64,000 bases of DNA from Sacculina carcini. Taxonomy: Eukaryota > Arthropoda > Thecostraca > Sacculinidae. This document shows positions 24,198 through 36,915 of the stretch, one piece after another. Under the pieces are notes generated by a model. The model did not search any database, was not told the origin of the DNA, and was given only the letters and a program-made list of their open reading frames with translations. The translations under genes were made by a program, and so were the position numbers. The stretch is from the NCBI GenBank assembly GCA_916048095.2, contig OU696572.1, positions 11,367,376-11,431,375 on the forward strand, read 5' to 3'. Within the stretch, counting starts at the first letter, position 1; the number at the start of each line of letters is the position of its first letter.

Positions 24198-24979
24198 AGG
24201 TCAACACACAGCAACAACAACACTAACACGTGGTGGCAATCGACCCATTACCCCCGGTAATCTCATGTGAAATCACTTGAAAATTACCATATTTTGTAGT
24301 TTTTTGTCTATATCAGCGGTTCTTAACCTGTGGGGAATGGAAGAGTTGCCAAGTGGGAAGCTAAATGTCGGACAGAACAGGAAAAATGTGTGTTTTATCA
24401 ATCCGAATTCATAGATTTTTGTTTCTAATGACCTCTTGACATTCACTCTGATGTAACAACTGAATGTATTGAATATATCAGCGCTTTTGTGTGGAATATG
24501 AAGAGATGGCTCATTAAGAAGTGGGGAATAAGAGGAAAGTAACACATTTGATCGTTAGGCTAAATTTATTAAGAATAATTATTTGATATCAGCGCAATAT
24601 TTTCAAAAAAGTTGATTTAAATTAACTGATATACAAACTTGAAAATATCAAAAATTGTACTGAATAAAAATGATGGGAGTTAATGTGTTAACAGAGAAAT
24701 GTTCAGCCTCTGACCGGCTTTGTATGACACGAATAAACACAACGACAGCCTCGATGCTGAGACCACGTGCTACCTGGCTACCGCTGCCGTTACTGGCGCG
24801 TGTTGCGAGGATATATATAGTTATAACGGAAATATACGAAATAACGGAAAGGATACAGTTATAACGGAAATCGCTGGTAAAACCAAGGAGAAACCAAGCA
24901 AAATTTCATAAATATGCCGAACAGAGATAAATGAAGCTCAAATGGTAGAAGCAATAAAATATCGACCACTATACCAATG

Positions 24980-26150
24980 TTATATTTTCATTAGCAGATC
25001 GTATTTCTGTAGAAAACTTAATACCAATTTTATAATGTCGAGCTGAGTGCAGTCTAAAATGTTTGAGATGCTAAAATCGATGGCACGGGAGTCGCAACAC
25101 GAAATCAGTGGTCTGCGGCCCACAGCGTATTTTCCGCATTCCAACAGGATATGTTCCACTGTTAGGCGAACACCGCATCTTTCACTCTGTGGAGGTGGTC
25201 TTCCCTCTAAAAGATGAGCTTGGGTCAGGTATGAGTGGCCAAACTGCAATCTCGCTAGCTTATTTTCTAGTTCACGGGGTATTCCATTATCTAACCAGTG
25301 ACCTGAGTCAGCCTTCTTGCCGTAAAAATATCGGTTTCGTTTTGATTCCCATTCGCATTTTTGATGTTTAATGAAGAATGGTTCCACCAATTGTTTCACC
25401 ATGCCCCTGTTCAATGGATATGGAGTGATGACGGGTTCTTGCAACGACTCTTTAGCTTGGAGGTCGGCCTCAACATTCCCACTTATCCCCATATGCCCTC
25501 GGATCCATGCAAATTCACAAAAGTTGCCTGGGCGTACGATCCGACTATATAAGCCAAGGATTTGCTCGTGCACTGGATCATGGTCCATGAGATGAAAGAT
25601 ATAGTCCAGTGAAGATTTGGAGTCTGTCAAAATCAGTGTTTTGCTGTAATGATATTCTTCCGCTATTTATAGAGCCCTGGAAATGGCAAATAGCTCAGCA
25701 TGAAATACTGAGACGTAGGATGGAAGTCTATATCGGTGTGTTGTCTCATCGGTTGTGTTTGCAATATAGACGGCACATCCGGCTCTGTCGTTGTCTTTCG
25801 AACCGTCTCTATAAATGTGAACTAAATCACGGAACTTGTGAAGCAGCTCTGTTGTCAAGGATTGGACGACAAAAGGTGGTACGAAGTCTTTTGGCTCTGA
25901 AAACAAGTGGCTGACCCTCGGTACTGATAGCCTCCATGGGGCATGCGTAATGTGTTCCCGTGCAGCGCAGTCAGCCGACGGTAGAGCGATACTGAATTCG
26001 TCAATGTAGGATAAAACACGTCTGCTAAATGTTTTCGCTAAAATGCGGTTTCTTCTCGTAAAAACAGATGGCATGTCCGAATGTTCAGGGTGAAAATTTA
26101 AAAGTGGCTTCAAAATGTGCCTGTTGTTGTAGTAAGCTTGTTGTTGTTGA
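24980..26150 (-). mobile_element. LINE RNase H fragment, unit E (one stop)
   Basis: Two frames, 24980-25630 and 25667-26113, are separated by the TAA after ISRAL that is shared with D and F. All four RNase H acidic residues remain (D in YRDGSKD, E in HAELFAI, D in TDSKSS, D in EADLQAKES). No 5' part. Confidence 0.75.
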
Positions 26151-26608
26151 TGTTTTCAACTTCGGTGCGTTACAAACGCAGACAGAAATCTATACTTTTT
26201 GCCTATAAATAAAAATATAACTTTTTTAAAAATAAAATATTTGTCTTGAATGAACCTACGGCTGCTTGTATTATTTTATTTATTATTCGGTAGACTTGCT
26301 GAGCAAAAGGCAAACAAATATGATTGTTGTTGCATTTATATTTTCGATGTGCATAATGCATTATAATTTTGATCGCATAATGCATACTAATTTCATAAGT
26401 AAATCGTTTGTACTATCGGTTCATGATTCTACATAACAAAAAAGTTCATTTTCCGCTTGATCATACAATTGACAAATTTGTTCAAATTCGTAAAACATAA
26501 GAGCCACTAAACAATCCTTGTAGAAGCAGAAAAAACGGATGCCAACTCTCATAGAAACGAGAGTCATTTTCAGGCATTGCCCTCGACGAAGGATATTTGT
26601 TGACAACA

Positions 26609-26989
26609 TCAATCAGTATGAACAGTATTCGAAGACGGGAGATTGTCAGGCATAATTGGAGGCTCGCATGCACACGCCACGGGGATGCGAAGATACTCGG
26701 TTCCACCGTCCTGAACGTTTTCAATATGTGCTTCGATTCTGGTGCACACCAAGCCATCCATGCAGACGGAATTTTCGCACAGACACGTGGCCGACATGAT
26801 GTTCAATCTTGTATTTCTGATGGTTTGTTTATGAAGCTGGTAGGGACACGGTGTTTGATATGACGGCTGGCTGCTGTTGTGCTGACCGCAGTTAACCACG
26901 AGTCCCTCGCTCCGTTCAACAACGTTCACCACACAGACTACAAACACAACTGCTGTCAAAAATGATGCACGTGCAACAATTGCGCTCAT
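26609..26989 (-). CDS. IL-17-like secreted cytokine, copy E
   Basis: 126 aa; Q36, Q45, R58, D78, D94, N121. Protein identical to copy F. TATA box at 27066-27073. Upstream it has an 8-copy minisatellite instead of three. Confidence 0.75.
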   Translation of the reverse strand: MSAIVARASFLTAVVFVVCVVNVVERSEGLVVNCGQHNSSQPSYQTPCPYQLHKQTIRNTRLNIMSATCLCENSVCMDGLVCTRIEAHIENVQDGGTEYLRIPVACACEPPIMPDNLPSSNTVHTD

Positions 26990-27065
26990 CTTGATCACTT
27001 GTTCAGCTTCTGGCTTACTTGAAACTCAGCAGAATAAGTATGATTTCTCAGATAAACGACAGTTG

Positions 27066-27073
27066 CTTTTATA
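27066..27073 (-). promoter_or_regulatory. TATA box of cytokine copy E
   Basis: TATAAAAG on the minus strand, conserved position. Confidence 0.7.
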
Positions 27074-27625
27074 CCGACTCTAGGCAACTTATTTCCGCCG
27101 TAAAATGAATTGCTATTCATAGTAGAACCGCAACAAATTCGGCTTTTGTCCTGGTTCAATATAATCGTGCATTATATCGGCGCATTGGAATTATGCAATA
27201 AGATTTGATGGAGTTATATTTGGACAAGTAGATTACTCATTGAAATGATTGCGGTTCAACCCAACTACCGCTGGACGAAATAATACAAATTGCAAACAAA
27301 TGCAATTTAAGAAATACGTAAAATCATTTTCACTCTTCTAAAAATACACTCATTCGATAAAAAATGTATTTTCGAACAATTTCATACACATTGTTGAAAT
27401 TTGCTTACATGAAAATATTTCAAAACGTCAATTGACAAAACTGTTGTAGCTGTCACATGGTAGCACATACAAGTCAAAAACAGTGTTCCCTTTCGCATGT
27501 AATTGCCAATTCTCCCCTACCCCCCATTTTTCTGCCAAAAAAACCTCGACCATAAAACACATTTTTTTGTTTTTTAAGAGTCATGCAAATAATTCAAATT
27601 ATGGAAATGATATATTTGGGATGTT

Positions 27626-27787
27626 GAATGAATTATTTTTATTAGCAAATGAATTATTTTAATTAGCAAATGAATTATTTTTATTAGCAAATGAATTATT
27701 TTTATTAGCAAATGAATTATTTTTATTAGCAAATGAATTATTTTTATTAGCAAATGAATTATTTTTATTAGCAAATGAATTATTTAT
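27626..27787. repeat. 21-bp minisatellite, unit E (8 copies)
   Basis: Longer allele of the same repeat, with one variant copy (ATTTTAATTAGC). Confidence 0.9.
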
Positions 27788-29191
27788 GCTATTAGTGACC
27801 CTTTCAAATTGAATTACCATTAAATATGCACAATAAAAGTGTTATAATGTGTCTGAACGCCCTAATATCATTGTATGAACGGTACTGTGCGGCACTTCTA
27901 TGTACAGTACAGTTTTGCATTCAATTATTGAGTAAATCATTGTGTAAGAAAGCAGGGTTTGAGAACCGTTTTTTGTGCTAAAATCCGAAACTGTTTTAAA
28001 AAACAACAGGTGGCATAATTTTGTATTAGTTTTTACATATTACCCTTTTCCTACCAGAAATGAACTACGTTGATTATAATAAGATTCATCATTTAATTCA
28101 GCAGATCAATTATTTGCAAATATAAAAGTACAAACACTGCAAATATTTACACAAATACTACAAATATACACACAAACTTAGTGTCCCTAATGAGACTACG
28201 AATAAAAGCGGGTCGAATTAATCAGTGTGGCAATCCTGACCAGAAAAACGGGGAATATTTTCGTGTGGGAAAAAACGACTGAGGAAATATATTTAATGTA
28301 CAAAAAGGTATTTGATCACAAATATCAAATCAAAGATCAAATATCAAAGATAATCAAAAATATCAAAGAAACTATCATCCATAAAAACAGTTCTAAAAAC
28401 AGGCTACTAATAAAAACCAATTAATTTGGTTCAACTTTCCTTGATCTGCAGCCAATTTTTTTCTAAATCTCTACATCTACGAAAACCTTTTAAAAAAATT
28501 ATTCGGAAAAAAACTATGGTTTAAAAAACAGTTTAAGTCAAGTGGTTTAACCAGCCGCTTATACGTACAAGCAGGCTACTTGCTATACAAAAGGTATTTG
28601 AACGTACATCAATCAAATCTATCTTCCATAGAGACTGTTCTAGAAAGCATTGTTTCATTAAAAAGCGTTAGTATAAATAAACGTTTGTCAAAAAAACACT
28701 TGACCATCCAATTAACTTGTCTTGTTCTGCTGTCAACATTTTCTAAATCTCTACATTAATAGAACGAATTTAAAAGCAGTTTGAAAAACATCATTGCATT
28801 TTTTCATTAAAAATGTTTTTTTTAAAACACATGATTACTCAATGAATTTGTTTTGTTCTGCTGACAAATTATTTCAAATATCCACATAATTAAAACCATC
28901 TTTAAAAACATGGGTTTTCTAAATGAAAAAACCTAAACCACCGGACCCGGATGCACTTTCAAACAGTCTCCTGAGGTATTTATTGATAAATATTTTTGTT
29001 TTTTATACTATTATCAAATTATCTTTGAAATATGAGACGTAAAGATGTACAAAACGTCAATTAAACTCGATTCTATGTACTAAAATCTCACATCCGATGA
29101 CAATTGGGGCTAATTCTAAAAAATACAAACAAACAAAAAACTAAAAAACATGTATTTTTTGCAGAAAAAACGCACCAAAAAACGTTTTTTT

Positions 29192-29705
29192 GCATCACTA
29201 CATGCGGGGCTAGCATATTCTATCGCGGGTCGGATGTACTGTTTGTATATGGTGGTTGTGATGTCTTTGTTATGTCCGAAAGTTGTGTGTGAGAGTGCTT
29301 TCAGTGTGTTGAGGCGTGGGGTGACTTTGGTTTTGATGTTGGTGATGTGTTGTTTGAATATGTGACGCCTAGTAATATTGGTGTGTGCGTGTGTGGGATG
29401 ATCGTGTTGTTGATGGTGATTTGTGGTGTGTAGTTGTGTTCGGATGTCCAGTTGGTAATGAGTGTGGCTGTGGATTTGGCAGGTGCAATGTTCAGTTGGT
29501 TTGTGGTGAACCATTGTTGCAGTGTGTTGATATAAGGTTGTAGTGTGTGCACTGCTGTGTCGGCGTGTCTGTGTGTGCTTGTGATTGTGATGTCGTCTGC
29601 ATATGATGATATCTGTATGGGTGGAGTGTTGGGTGCTGGCATGTCGTGTAGGTATAGGTTGAATAGTGTTGGTGCTAAAACGGAGCCCTGAGGGACTCGG
29701 TTTGT
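29192..29705 (-). mobile_element. LINE reverse-transcriptase fragment, unit E
   Basis: Same RT piece, with PQGS, YADD and IRPAIEYASPACSD readable in two frames. Confidence 0.75.
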
Positions 29706-29959
29706 TATGTTGCGTGTGTGAGATGATTGTCCGTGTTGTTGTTGTTGTTATCGAATTACATGGTGTTTATATATACGCCTTTCGCAAAATATATCAATGA
29801 AACAATACACACAGGCACACAACGAATGTATATATATATATATATGATGTTGGTGTAGCCAGGCAGCAAATTTTCGCGCTTGCAAACGTGATTTTACTGG
29901 ATTGCTATTTCACATTTAGCAATTTTCTTTTTGGTCGATTCCATGTCTCTAGCGAATTT

Positions 29960-30663
29960 CTGATCGCTTCTATTCAGACAACTCAACAACTTCCCTATAT
30001 TACGTAACGTTTCGGAGTTACCAGACTCCATCATCAGACACAAATGACATGAGAACACAATAACAACGCAAATACCAACACAAAATCACTAAAACATTCA
30101 AACAATAATTCACAGGCTATTTGTCATTAACCAGGTGTCACTCCTAGGTGTCATTGTCTGGTAGGTGTGAAAGTGGTGTTGGCTGGCTGTCGCAGGGGCG
30201 CGTCGAGTTTCGCTCCAGCGGGGGGGCTCGATGAGTTGGCAGAATACCGTTTTCCTCGAGCTGTATATTCAGCGTCGGCTTCAGCTGGGTGATATATACC
30301 GCCTCTAACATGCGCCATCGCCGTGCGTCGTTTTCGCGGGCCAAAACCTGTGTTCCTTCGACGATGTCTTGACGTGTGATTTTTCTGTCATGCGCCGAAC
30401 TGAAATGCCTCTTGATTGCACCGTTGTTGAGATGGCAAGTCAGCCGCCGCGACAGCGTCGTCGTCGTCATGCCAATATATGTGTGAGGTCCACACCCCTC
30501 GACGTTGCATTGAAATTGGTACACGACGTGATGCTGCTGCAGCTGCGCGGGCTTGTCACTCTCCGGCTTGTTTCGAACAACCAAGTTTGCTGTTTTTTGT
30601 GTGTTGTAATAAATAACAAGTTTTACTCGAGTATTGTCGTCACCGGCTGTCACATTTTTGGTC

Positions 30664-30665
<2 letters not shown>
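29960..30665 (-). mobile_element. Penelope-like GIY-YIG fragment, unit E (best preserved)
   Basis: Frame 30144-30665, 173 codons, beginning at the TA tract without an ATG. It shows VVYQFQC, HTYIGMTTTTLSRR and LEAVYITQ, so the YIG is intact here. The ETLRNIGK-type tail follows at about 29990-30040. Confidence 0.65.

Positions 30666-30666
<1 letters not shown>

Positions 30667-30731
<65 letters not shown>
30667..30731. repeat. TA microsatellite, unit E
   Basis: About 65 bp of (TA)n directly at the truncated 5' end of the Penelope fragment. Confidence 0.95.
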
Positions 30732-30733
<2 letters not shown>

Positions 30734-31792
30734 TGATACACTAATTATTCAGCGGTAGTATAGCAATATATAAATAGTATTGCCAAATGTCGCAGTTGTA
30801 AATAACTTGTTCAATCATTAATCATGCATGCAATGCTTGCCGTGAAAGGCGGGTTAACTGCGTACTACAGGGTTTGACCGATAATCGCTAATAGACCGAT
30901 AATTATTTAGCCCCCGCGACACAATCCTGGCGCCGCCACTGATGATAAACAAGCAGTTGTGTTGTCGTAGAGCTGCATCAATATCAGGCTGGGTGAGGAC
31001 CGCAGGCAGCAGGTCAACACACAGCAACAACAACACTAACACGTGGTGGTAATCGACCCATTACCCCCGGTAATATCATGTGAAATCACTTGAAAATTAC
31101 CATATTTTGTAGTTTTTTGTCTATATCAGCGGTTCTTAACCTGTGGGGAATGGAAGAATTACCAAGTGGGAAGCTAAATGTCGGACAGAACAGGAAAAAT
31201 GTGTGTTTTATCAATCCGAATTCATAGATTTTTGTTTCTAATGACCTCTTGACATTCACTCTGATGTAACAACTGAATGTATTGAATATATCAGCGCTTT
31301 TGTGTGGAATATGAAGAGATGGCTCATTAAGAAGTGGGGAATAAGAGGAAAGTAACACATTTGATCGTTAGGCTAAATTTACTAAGAATAATTATTTGAT
31401 ATCAGCGCAATATTTTCGAAAAAGTTGATTTAAATTAACTGATATACAAACTTGAAAATATCAAAAATTGTACTGAATAAAAATGATGGGAGTTAATGTG
31501 TTAACAGAAAAATGTTCAGCCTCTGACCGGCTTTGTATGACACGAATAAACACAACGACAGCCTCGATGCTGAGACCACGTGCTACCTGGCTACCGCTGT
31601 CGTTACTGGCGCGTGTTGCGAGGATATATATAGTTATAACGGAAATATACGAAATAACGGAAAGGATATAGTTATAACGGAAATCGCTGGTAAAACCAAG
31701 GAGAAACCAAGCAAAATTTCATAAATATGCCGAACAGAAATAAATGAAGCTCAAATGGTAGAGGCAATAAAATATCGACCACTATACCAATG

Positions 31793-32926
31793 TTATATTT
31801 TCATTAGCAGATCGTATTTCTGTAGAAAACTTAATACCAATTTTATAATGTCGAGCTGAGTGCAGTCTAAAATGTTTGAGATGCTAAAATCGATGGCACG
31901 GGAGTCGCAACACGAAATCAGTGGTATGCGGCCCACAGCGTATTTTCCACATTCCAACAGGATATGTTCCACTGTTAGGCGAACACCGCATCTTTCACTC
32001 TGTGGAGGTGGTCTTCCCTCTAAAAGATGAGCTTGGGTCAGGTATGAGTGGCCAAACTGCAATCTCGCTAGCTTATTTTCTAGTTCACGGGGTATTCCAT
32101 TATCTAACCAGTGACCTGAGTCAGCCATCTTGCCGTAAAAATATCGGTTTCGTTTTGATTCCCATTCGCATTTTTGATGTTTAATGAAGAATGGTTCCAC
32201 CACTTGCTTCACCATGGTCCTGTTGAATGGATATGGAGTGATGACGGGTTCTTGCAACGACTCTTTAGCTTGGAGGTCGGCCTCAACATTCCCACTTATC
32301 CCCATATGCCCTCGGATCCATGCAAATTCACAAAAGTTGCCTGGGCGTACGATCCGACTATATAAGCCAAGGATTTGCTCGTGCACTGGATCATGGTCCA
32401 TGAGATGAAAGATATAGTCCAGTGAAGATTTGGAGTCTGTCAAAATCAGTGTTTTGCTGTAATGATATTCTTCCGCTATTTATAGAGCCCTGGAAATGGC
32501 AAATAGCTCAGCATGAAATACTGAGACGTAGGATGGAAGTCTATATCGGTGTGTTGTCTCATCGGTTGTGTTTGCAATATAGACGGCACATCCGGCTCTG
32601 TCGTTGTCTTTCGAACCGTCTCTATAAATGTGAACTAAATCACGGAACTTGTGAAGCAGCCCTGTTGTCAAGGATTGGACGACAAAAGGTGGTACGAAGT
32701 CTTTTGGCTCTGAAAACAAGTAGCTGACCCTCGGTACTGATAGGCTCCATGGGGCATGCGTAATGTGTTCCCGTGCAGCGCAGTCAGCCGACGGTAGAGC
32801 GATACTGAATTCGTCAATGTAGGATAAAACACGTCTGCTGAATGTTTTCGCTAAAATGCGGTTTCTTCTCGTAAAAACAGATGGGATGTCCGAATGTTCA
32901 GGGTGAAAATTTAAAAGTGGCTTCAA
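31793..32926 (-). mobile_element. LINE RNase H fragment, unit F
   Basis: Frames 31793-32443 and 32480-32926 are split by the shared TAA. Very similar to unit E. Confidence 0.75.
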
Positions 32927-33422
32927 AATGTGCGTGTTGTTGTAGTAAGCTTGTTGTTGTTGATGTTTTCAACTTCGGTGCGTTACAAACGCAGACAGAA
33001 ATCTATACTTTTTGCCTATAAATAAAAATATAACTTTTTAAAAAATAAAATATTTGTCTTGAATGAACCTACGGCTGCTTGTATTATTTTATTTATTATT
33101 CGGTAGACTTGCTGAGCAAAAGGCAAACAAATATGATTGTTGTTGCATTTATATTTTCGATGTGCATAATGCATTATAATTTTGATCGCATAATGCATAC
33201 TAATTTCATAAGTAAATCGTTTGTACTATCGGTTCATGATTCTACATAACAAAAAAGTTCATTTTCCGCTTGATCATACAATTGACAAATTTGTTCAAAT
33301 TCGTAAAACATAAGAGCCACTCAACAATCCTTGTAGAAGCAGAAAAAAACGGATGCCAACTCTCATAGAAACGAGAGTCATTTTCAGGCATTGCCCTCGA
33401 CGAAGGATATTTTTTGACAACA

Positions 33423-33803
33423 TCAATCAGTGTGAACAGTATTCGAAGACGGGAGATTGTCAGGCATAATTGGAGGCTCGCATGCACACGCCACGGGGAT
33501 GCGAAGATACTCGGTTCCACCGTCCTGAACGTTTTCAATATGTGCTTCGATTCTGGTGCACACCAAGCCATCCATGCAGACGGAATTTTCGCACAGACAC
33601 GTGGCCGACATGATGTTCAATCTTGTATTTCTGATGGTTTGTTTATGAAGCTGGTAGGGACACGGTGTTTGATATGACGGCTGGCTGCTGTTGTGCTGAC
33701 CGCAGTTAACCACGAGTCCCTCGCTCCGTTCAACAACGTTCACCACACAGACTACAAACACAACTGCTGTCAAAAATGATGCACGTGCAACAATTGCGCT
33801 CAT
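33423..33803 (-). CDS. IL-17-like secreted cytokine, copy F
   Basis: 126 aa, protein identical to copy E. TATA box at 33880-33887. An 11-copy minisatellite, the longest in the array, lies upstream. Confidence 0.75.
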   Translation of the reverse strand: MSAIVARASFLTAVVFVVCVVNVVERSEGLVVNCGQHNSSQPSYQTPCPYQLHKQTIRNTRLNIMSATCLCENSVCMDGLVCTRIEAHIENVQDGGTEYLRIPVACACEPPIMPDNLPSSNTVHTD

Positions 33804-33879
33804 CTTGATCACTTGTTCAGCTTCTGGCTTACTTGAAACTCAGCAGATTAAGTATGATTTCTCAGATAAAAGACAGTAG

Positions 33880-33887
33880 CTTTTATA
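33880..33887 (-). promoter_or_regulatory. TATA box of cytokine copy F
   Basis: TATAAAAG on the minus strand; one base just upstream differs (CAGTAGC instead of CAGTTGC on the plus strand). Confidence 0.7.
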
Positions 33888-34442
33888 CCGACTCTAGGCA
33901 ACTTATTTCCGCCGTAAAATGAATTGCTATTCATAGTAGAACCGCAACAAATTCGGCTTTTGTCCTGGTTCAATATAATTCTGCATTATATCGGCGCATT
34001 GGAATTATGCAATAAGATTTGATGGAGTTATATTTGGACAAGTAGATTACTCATTTAAATGATTGCGGTTCAACCCAACTACCGCTGGACGAAATAATTC
34101 AAATTGCAAACAAATGCAGTTTAAGAAATACGTAAAATAATTTTCACTCTTCTAAAAATACACACATTCGATGAAAAATGTATTTCAAACAATTTCATAC
34201 AAATTGTTGAAATTTGCTTACATGAAAATGTTTCAAAACGTCAATTGACAAAACTGTTGTAGCTGTCACATGGTAGCACATATAAGTCAAAAACAGTGTT
34301 CCCTTTCGCATGTAATTGCCAATTCTCCCCCTACCCCCCATTTTTTTCCAAAAAAAATCTCGACCAAAAAAACACGTTTTTTTGTTTTTTTAAGAGTCAT
34401 GCAAATAATTAAAATTATGGAAATGATATATTTGGGATGTTA

Positions 34443-34667
34443 AATGAGTTATTTTTATTAGCAAATGAATTATTTTTATTAGCAAATGAATTATTTTTAT
34501 TAGCAAATGAATTATTTTTATTAGCAAATGAATTATTTTTATTAGCAAATGAATTATTTTTATTAGCAAATGAATTATTTTTATTAGCAAATGAATTATT
34601 TTTATTAGCAAATGAATTATTTTTATTAGCAAATGAATTATTTTTATTAGGAAATGAATTATGTATG
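34443..34667. repeat. 21-bp minisatellite, unit F (11 copies)
   Basis: Nearly perfect copies except the first (AATGAGTT) and last (TTAGGAAATG), which are edge variants. Confidence 0.9.
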
Positions 34668-35577
34668 CTATTAGTGACCCTTTCAAATTGAATTACCATT
34701 AAATATGCACAATAAAAGTGTTATAATGTGTCTGAAAGCCCAAATATCATTGTTTGAACGGTACTGTGCGGCACTTCTATGTACAGTACGGTTTTGCATT
34801 CAATTATTGAGTTAATCATTGTGTAAGAAAGCAGGGTTTGAGAACCGTTTTTATGCTAAAATCTGAAACTGTTTTAAAAAACAACAGGTGGCATAATTTT
34901 GTATTCGTTTTTACATATTACCTTTTTCCTATCAGAAATGAACTACGTTGATTATAATAAGTTTCAACATTTCATTCAGCAGATTAATTATTTGCAAATA
35001 TAAAAATACAAACACTGCAAATATTTACACAAAGACCACAAATATACACACAAACTTAGTGTCCCTAATGGGACTACGAATAAAAGCGGGTCGCATTAAT
35101 CAGAGTGGCAATCCTGACCAGAAAAACGGGGAATATTTTCGTGTCGGAAAAAAACGACTGAGGAAATATATTTAATGTACAAAAAGGTATTTGAGCACAA
35201 ATAACTACATCAAAGAAGACATCATCCATAAAACCAATTCTAAAAACAGGTTACTAATAAAAAACCAATAAATTTGGTTCAACTTTCCTTGATCTGCCGC
35301 CAATTTTTTTATAAATCTCTACATCTACGAAAACCTTTTAAAAAAATTATTTTGAAGAAAACCATGGTTTAAAAAAAACAGTTTAAATCAAGTGGTTTAA
35401 CGAGCCGCTTATACGTGCAAGCAGGCTACTTGCTATACACAAGGTATTTGAACGCACATCAATCAAATCTATGTTCCATAGAGACTGTTCTAGAAAGCAT
35501 TGTTTCATTAAAAAGCGTTAGTTTAAATAAACGTTTGTCAAAAAAAACACTTGACCAACCAATTACCTTGTCTTGTT

Positions 35578-36026
35578 ACAACAACAACAACGTGTATTTG
35601 CTATAGCGCCGGTAAAACACAAGCGCGAAAAACGGAAAACATCAATTGAGATAAAACGACAATTGTTAAGAATATGGGAGAAATGAGCAAGTAAAAGAAA
35701 GAGAAGTCACAAAACAACCAAAATTGGTAAAGAGCAAGCACAAGCACAAAGGGCACAGTTCCAAAAAATCAAGTGGTATGTTCGAACAATAAAATCGACA
35801 GAGAATTACTACAGAGAACATTCACAATAGAATAAATAAAGCAGGAAGGAAGGAAAGGAAGCAGTAACTGTGCTCAAGACAGGGAAAAATAAGACAACGA
35901 GGAGAATTGAAACAATCATGAAACGGAGAAATAGTTCAAACAATATCACAGAGAGGCGAAAGGAGAGAGAGAGAGTGAGTGACGGGATCAAATAAAATGT
36001 CAAAAAGGTACAGACGAAGCCGACGG
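35578..36026 (-). mobile_element. SINE or LINE-tail insertion, unit F
   Basis: Same insertion at the same site as in unit A, with CTTGTT on both sides (35572-35577 and 36027-36032). It is therefore shared by duplication or conversion, not inserted twice. Confidence 0.6.
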
Positions 36027-36507
36027 CTTGTTCTGCTGTCAACATTTTCTAAATCTGTACATTAATTGAACGAATTTAAAACCAATTTGAAAAAAATCAT
36101 TGCATTTTTTCATGAAAAAATAGTTTCTTTAAAAAAAACACGATTACTCAATGAATTTGTTTTGTTCTGCTGACAAATTATTTCAAATATCCACATAATT
36201 AAAACCATCTTTAAAAACATGGGTTTTATTAATGAAAAAACCTAAACCACTGGACCCGGATGCACTTTCAAACAGTCTCCTGAGGTATTTATTGATAAAT
36301 ATTTTTGTTTTTTATACTATTATCAAATTATCTTTGAAATATGACACGTATAGATGTACAAAACGTGAATTAAACTCGATTCTATGTACTAAAATCCAAC
36401 ATCCGATGACAATTGGGGCTAATTCTAAAAAAACAAAAAATCACAAAAAAACTAAAAAAACATGTATTTTTTGCAAAGAAAACGCAGCAAAAAAATCGTT
36501 TTTTTTG

Positions 36508-36716
36508 GATCACTACATGCGGGGCTAGCATATTCTATCGCGGGTCTGATGTATTGTTTGTATATGGTGGTTGTGCGTCTTTGTTGTGTCCGAAAGTTGT
36601 GTGTGAGAGTGCTTTCAGTGTGTTGAGGCGTGGGGTGACTTTGGTTTTGATGTTGGTGATGTGTTGTTTGAATATGTGACGCCTAGTAATATTGATGTGT
36701 GCGTGTGTGGGATAGT
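36508..36716 (-). mobile_element. LINE reverse-transcriptase fragment, unit F (cut short)
   Basis: Only the part after motif D remains; the YADD region was replaced by foreign sequence starting near 36717. Confidence 0.65.
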
Positions 36717-36724
36717 ACAACTAC

Positions 36725-36863
36725 CACTACGAACAATTACCTCTACACCAGTCCCAGCTCTCATACTCTTTCTATGTGCCTGGGCGTAACTGCAACCGAG
36801 ACGCAATGGTCTCAACACAGACAGAGCGAGGAGAAACCCTAGTTGTAACCGTCCTAGCTGCAT
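36725..36863 (-). pseudogene. Signal-peptide-like exon fragment
   Basis: An ATG at 36863 opens a minus-strand frame with basic residues and a hydrophobic run (LGFLLALSVL), then small polar residues, like a secretory signal peptide. A GAG/GTAATT donor-like site follows about 100 bp in. The segment is about 150 bp, is not part of the array unit, and abuts the left terminal repeat of the Mutator-like element on its 5' side. It may be a first exon carried in from another gene; the family is unknown. Confidence 0.3.
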
Positions 36864-36869
36864 TTTCCC

Positions 36870-36915
36870 GTACTTTGTCTCTCTCGCGTTGGTCGTCCAA
36901 TATTCATAGGCGCGC
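36870..36915 (+). repeat. Left terminal inverted repeat of the MULE
   Basis: 46 bp, ending CATAGGCGCGC; two mismatches to the right repeat, both in the AT-rich centre. Confidence 0.85.

Larger units (their letters stand above)
18451..24198. repeat. Array unit D
   Basis: A 5748-bp unit. It has a complete hAT-like relic (about 18566), a 120-bp stub of the gene fragment seen in full in unit A (about 18940-19060), a frameshifted RNase H LINE fragment, cytokine gene D, a 3-copy minisatellite (21878-21937), spacer and YADD/Penelope fragments. The YADD and Penelope reading frames translate identically to those of unit C. Confidence 0.85.
24199..31011. repeat. Array unit E
   Basis: Same module order as D, but with an 8-copy minisatellite, a YADD fragment and the longer version of the Penelope-like GIY-YIG fragment, followed by a TA tract (30667-30731) and the 80-bp CAGTGGCGGCGCC-type relic. 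Its cytokine protein is identical to that of F. Confidence 0.85.

Noticed and set aside
3046..34667. CRISPR-like repeat arrays
   Set aside because: Repeats are contiguous with no unique spacers and lie in a eukaryotic genome.
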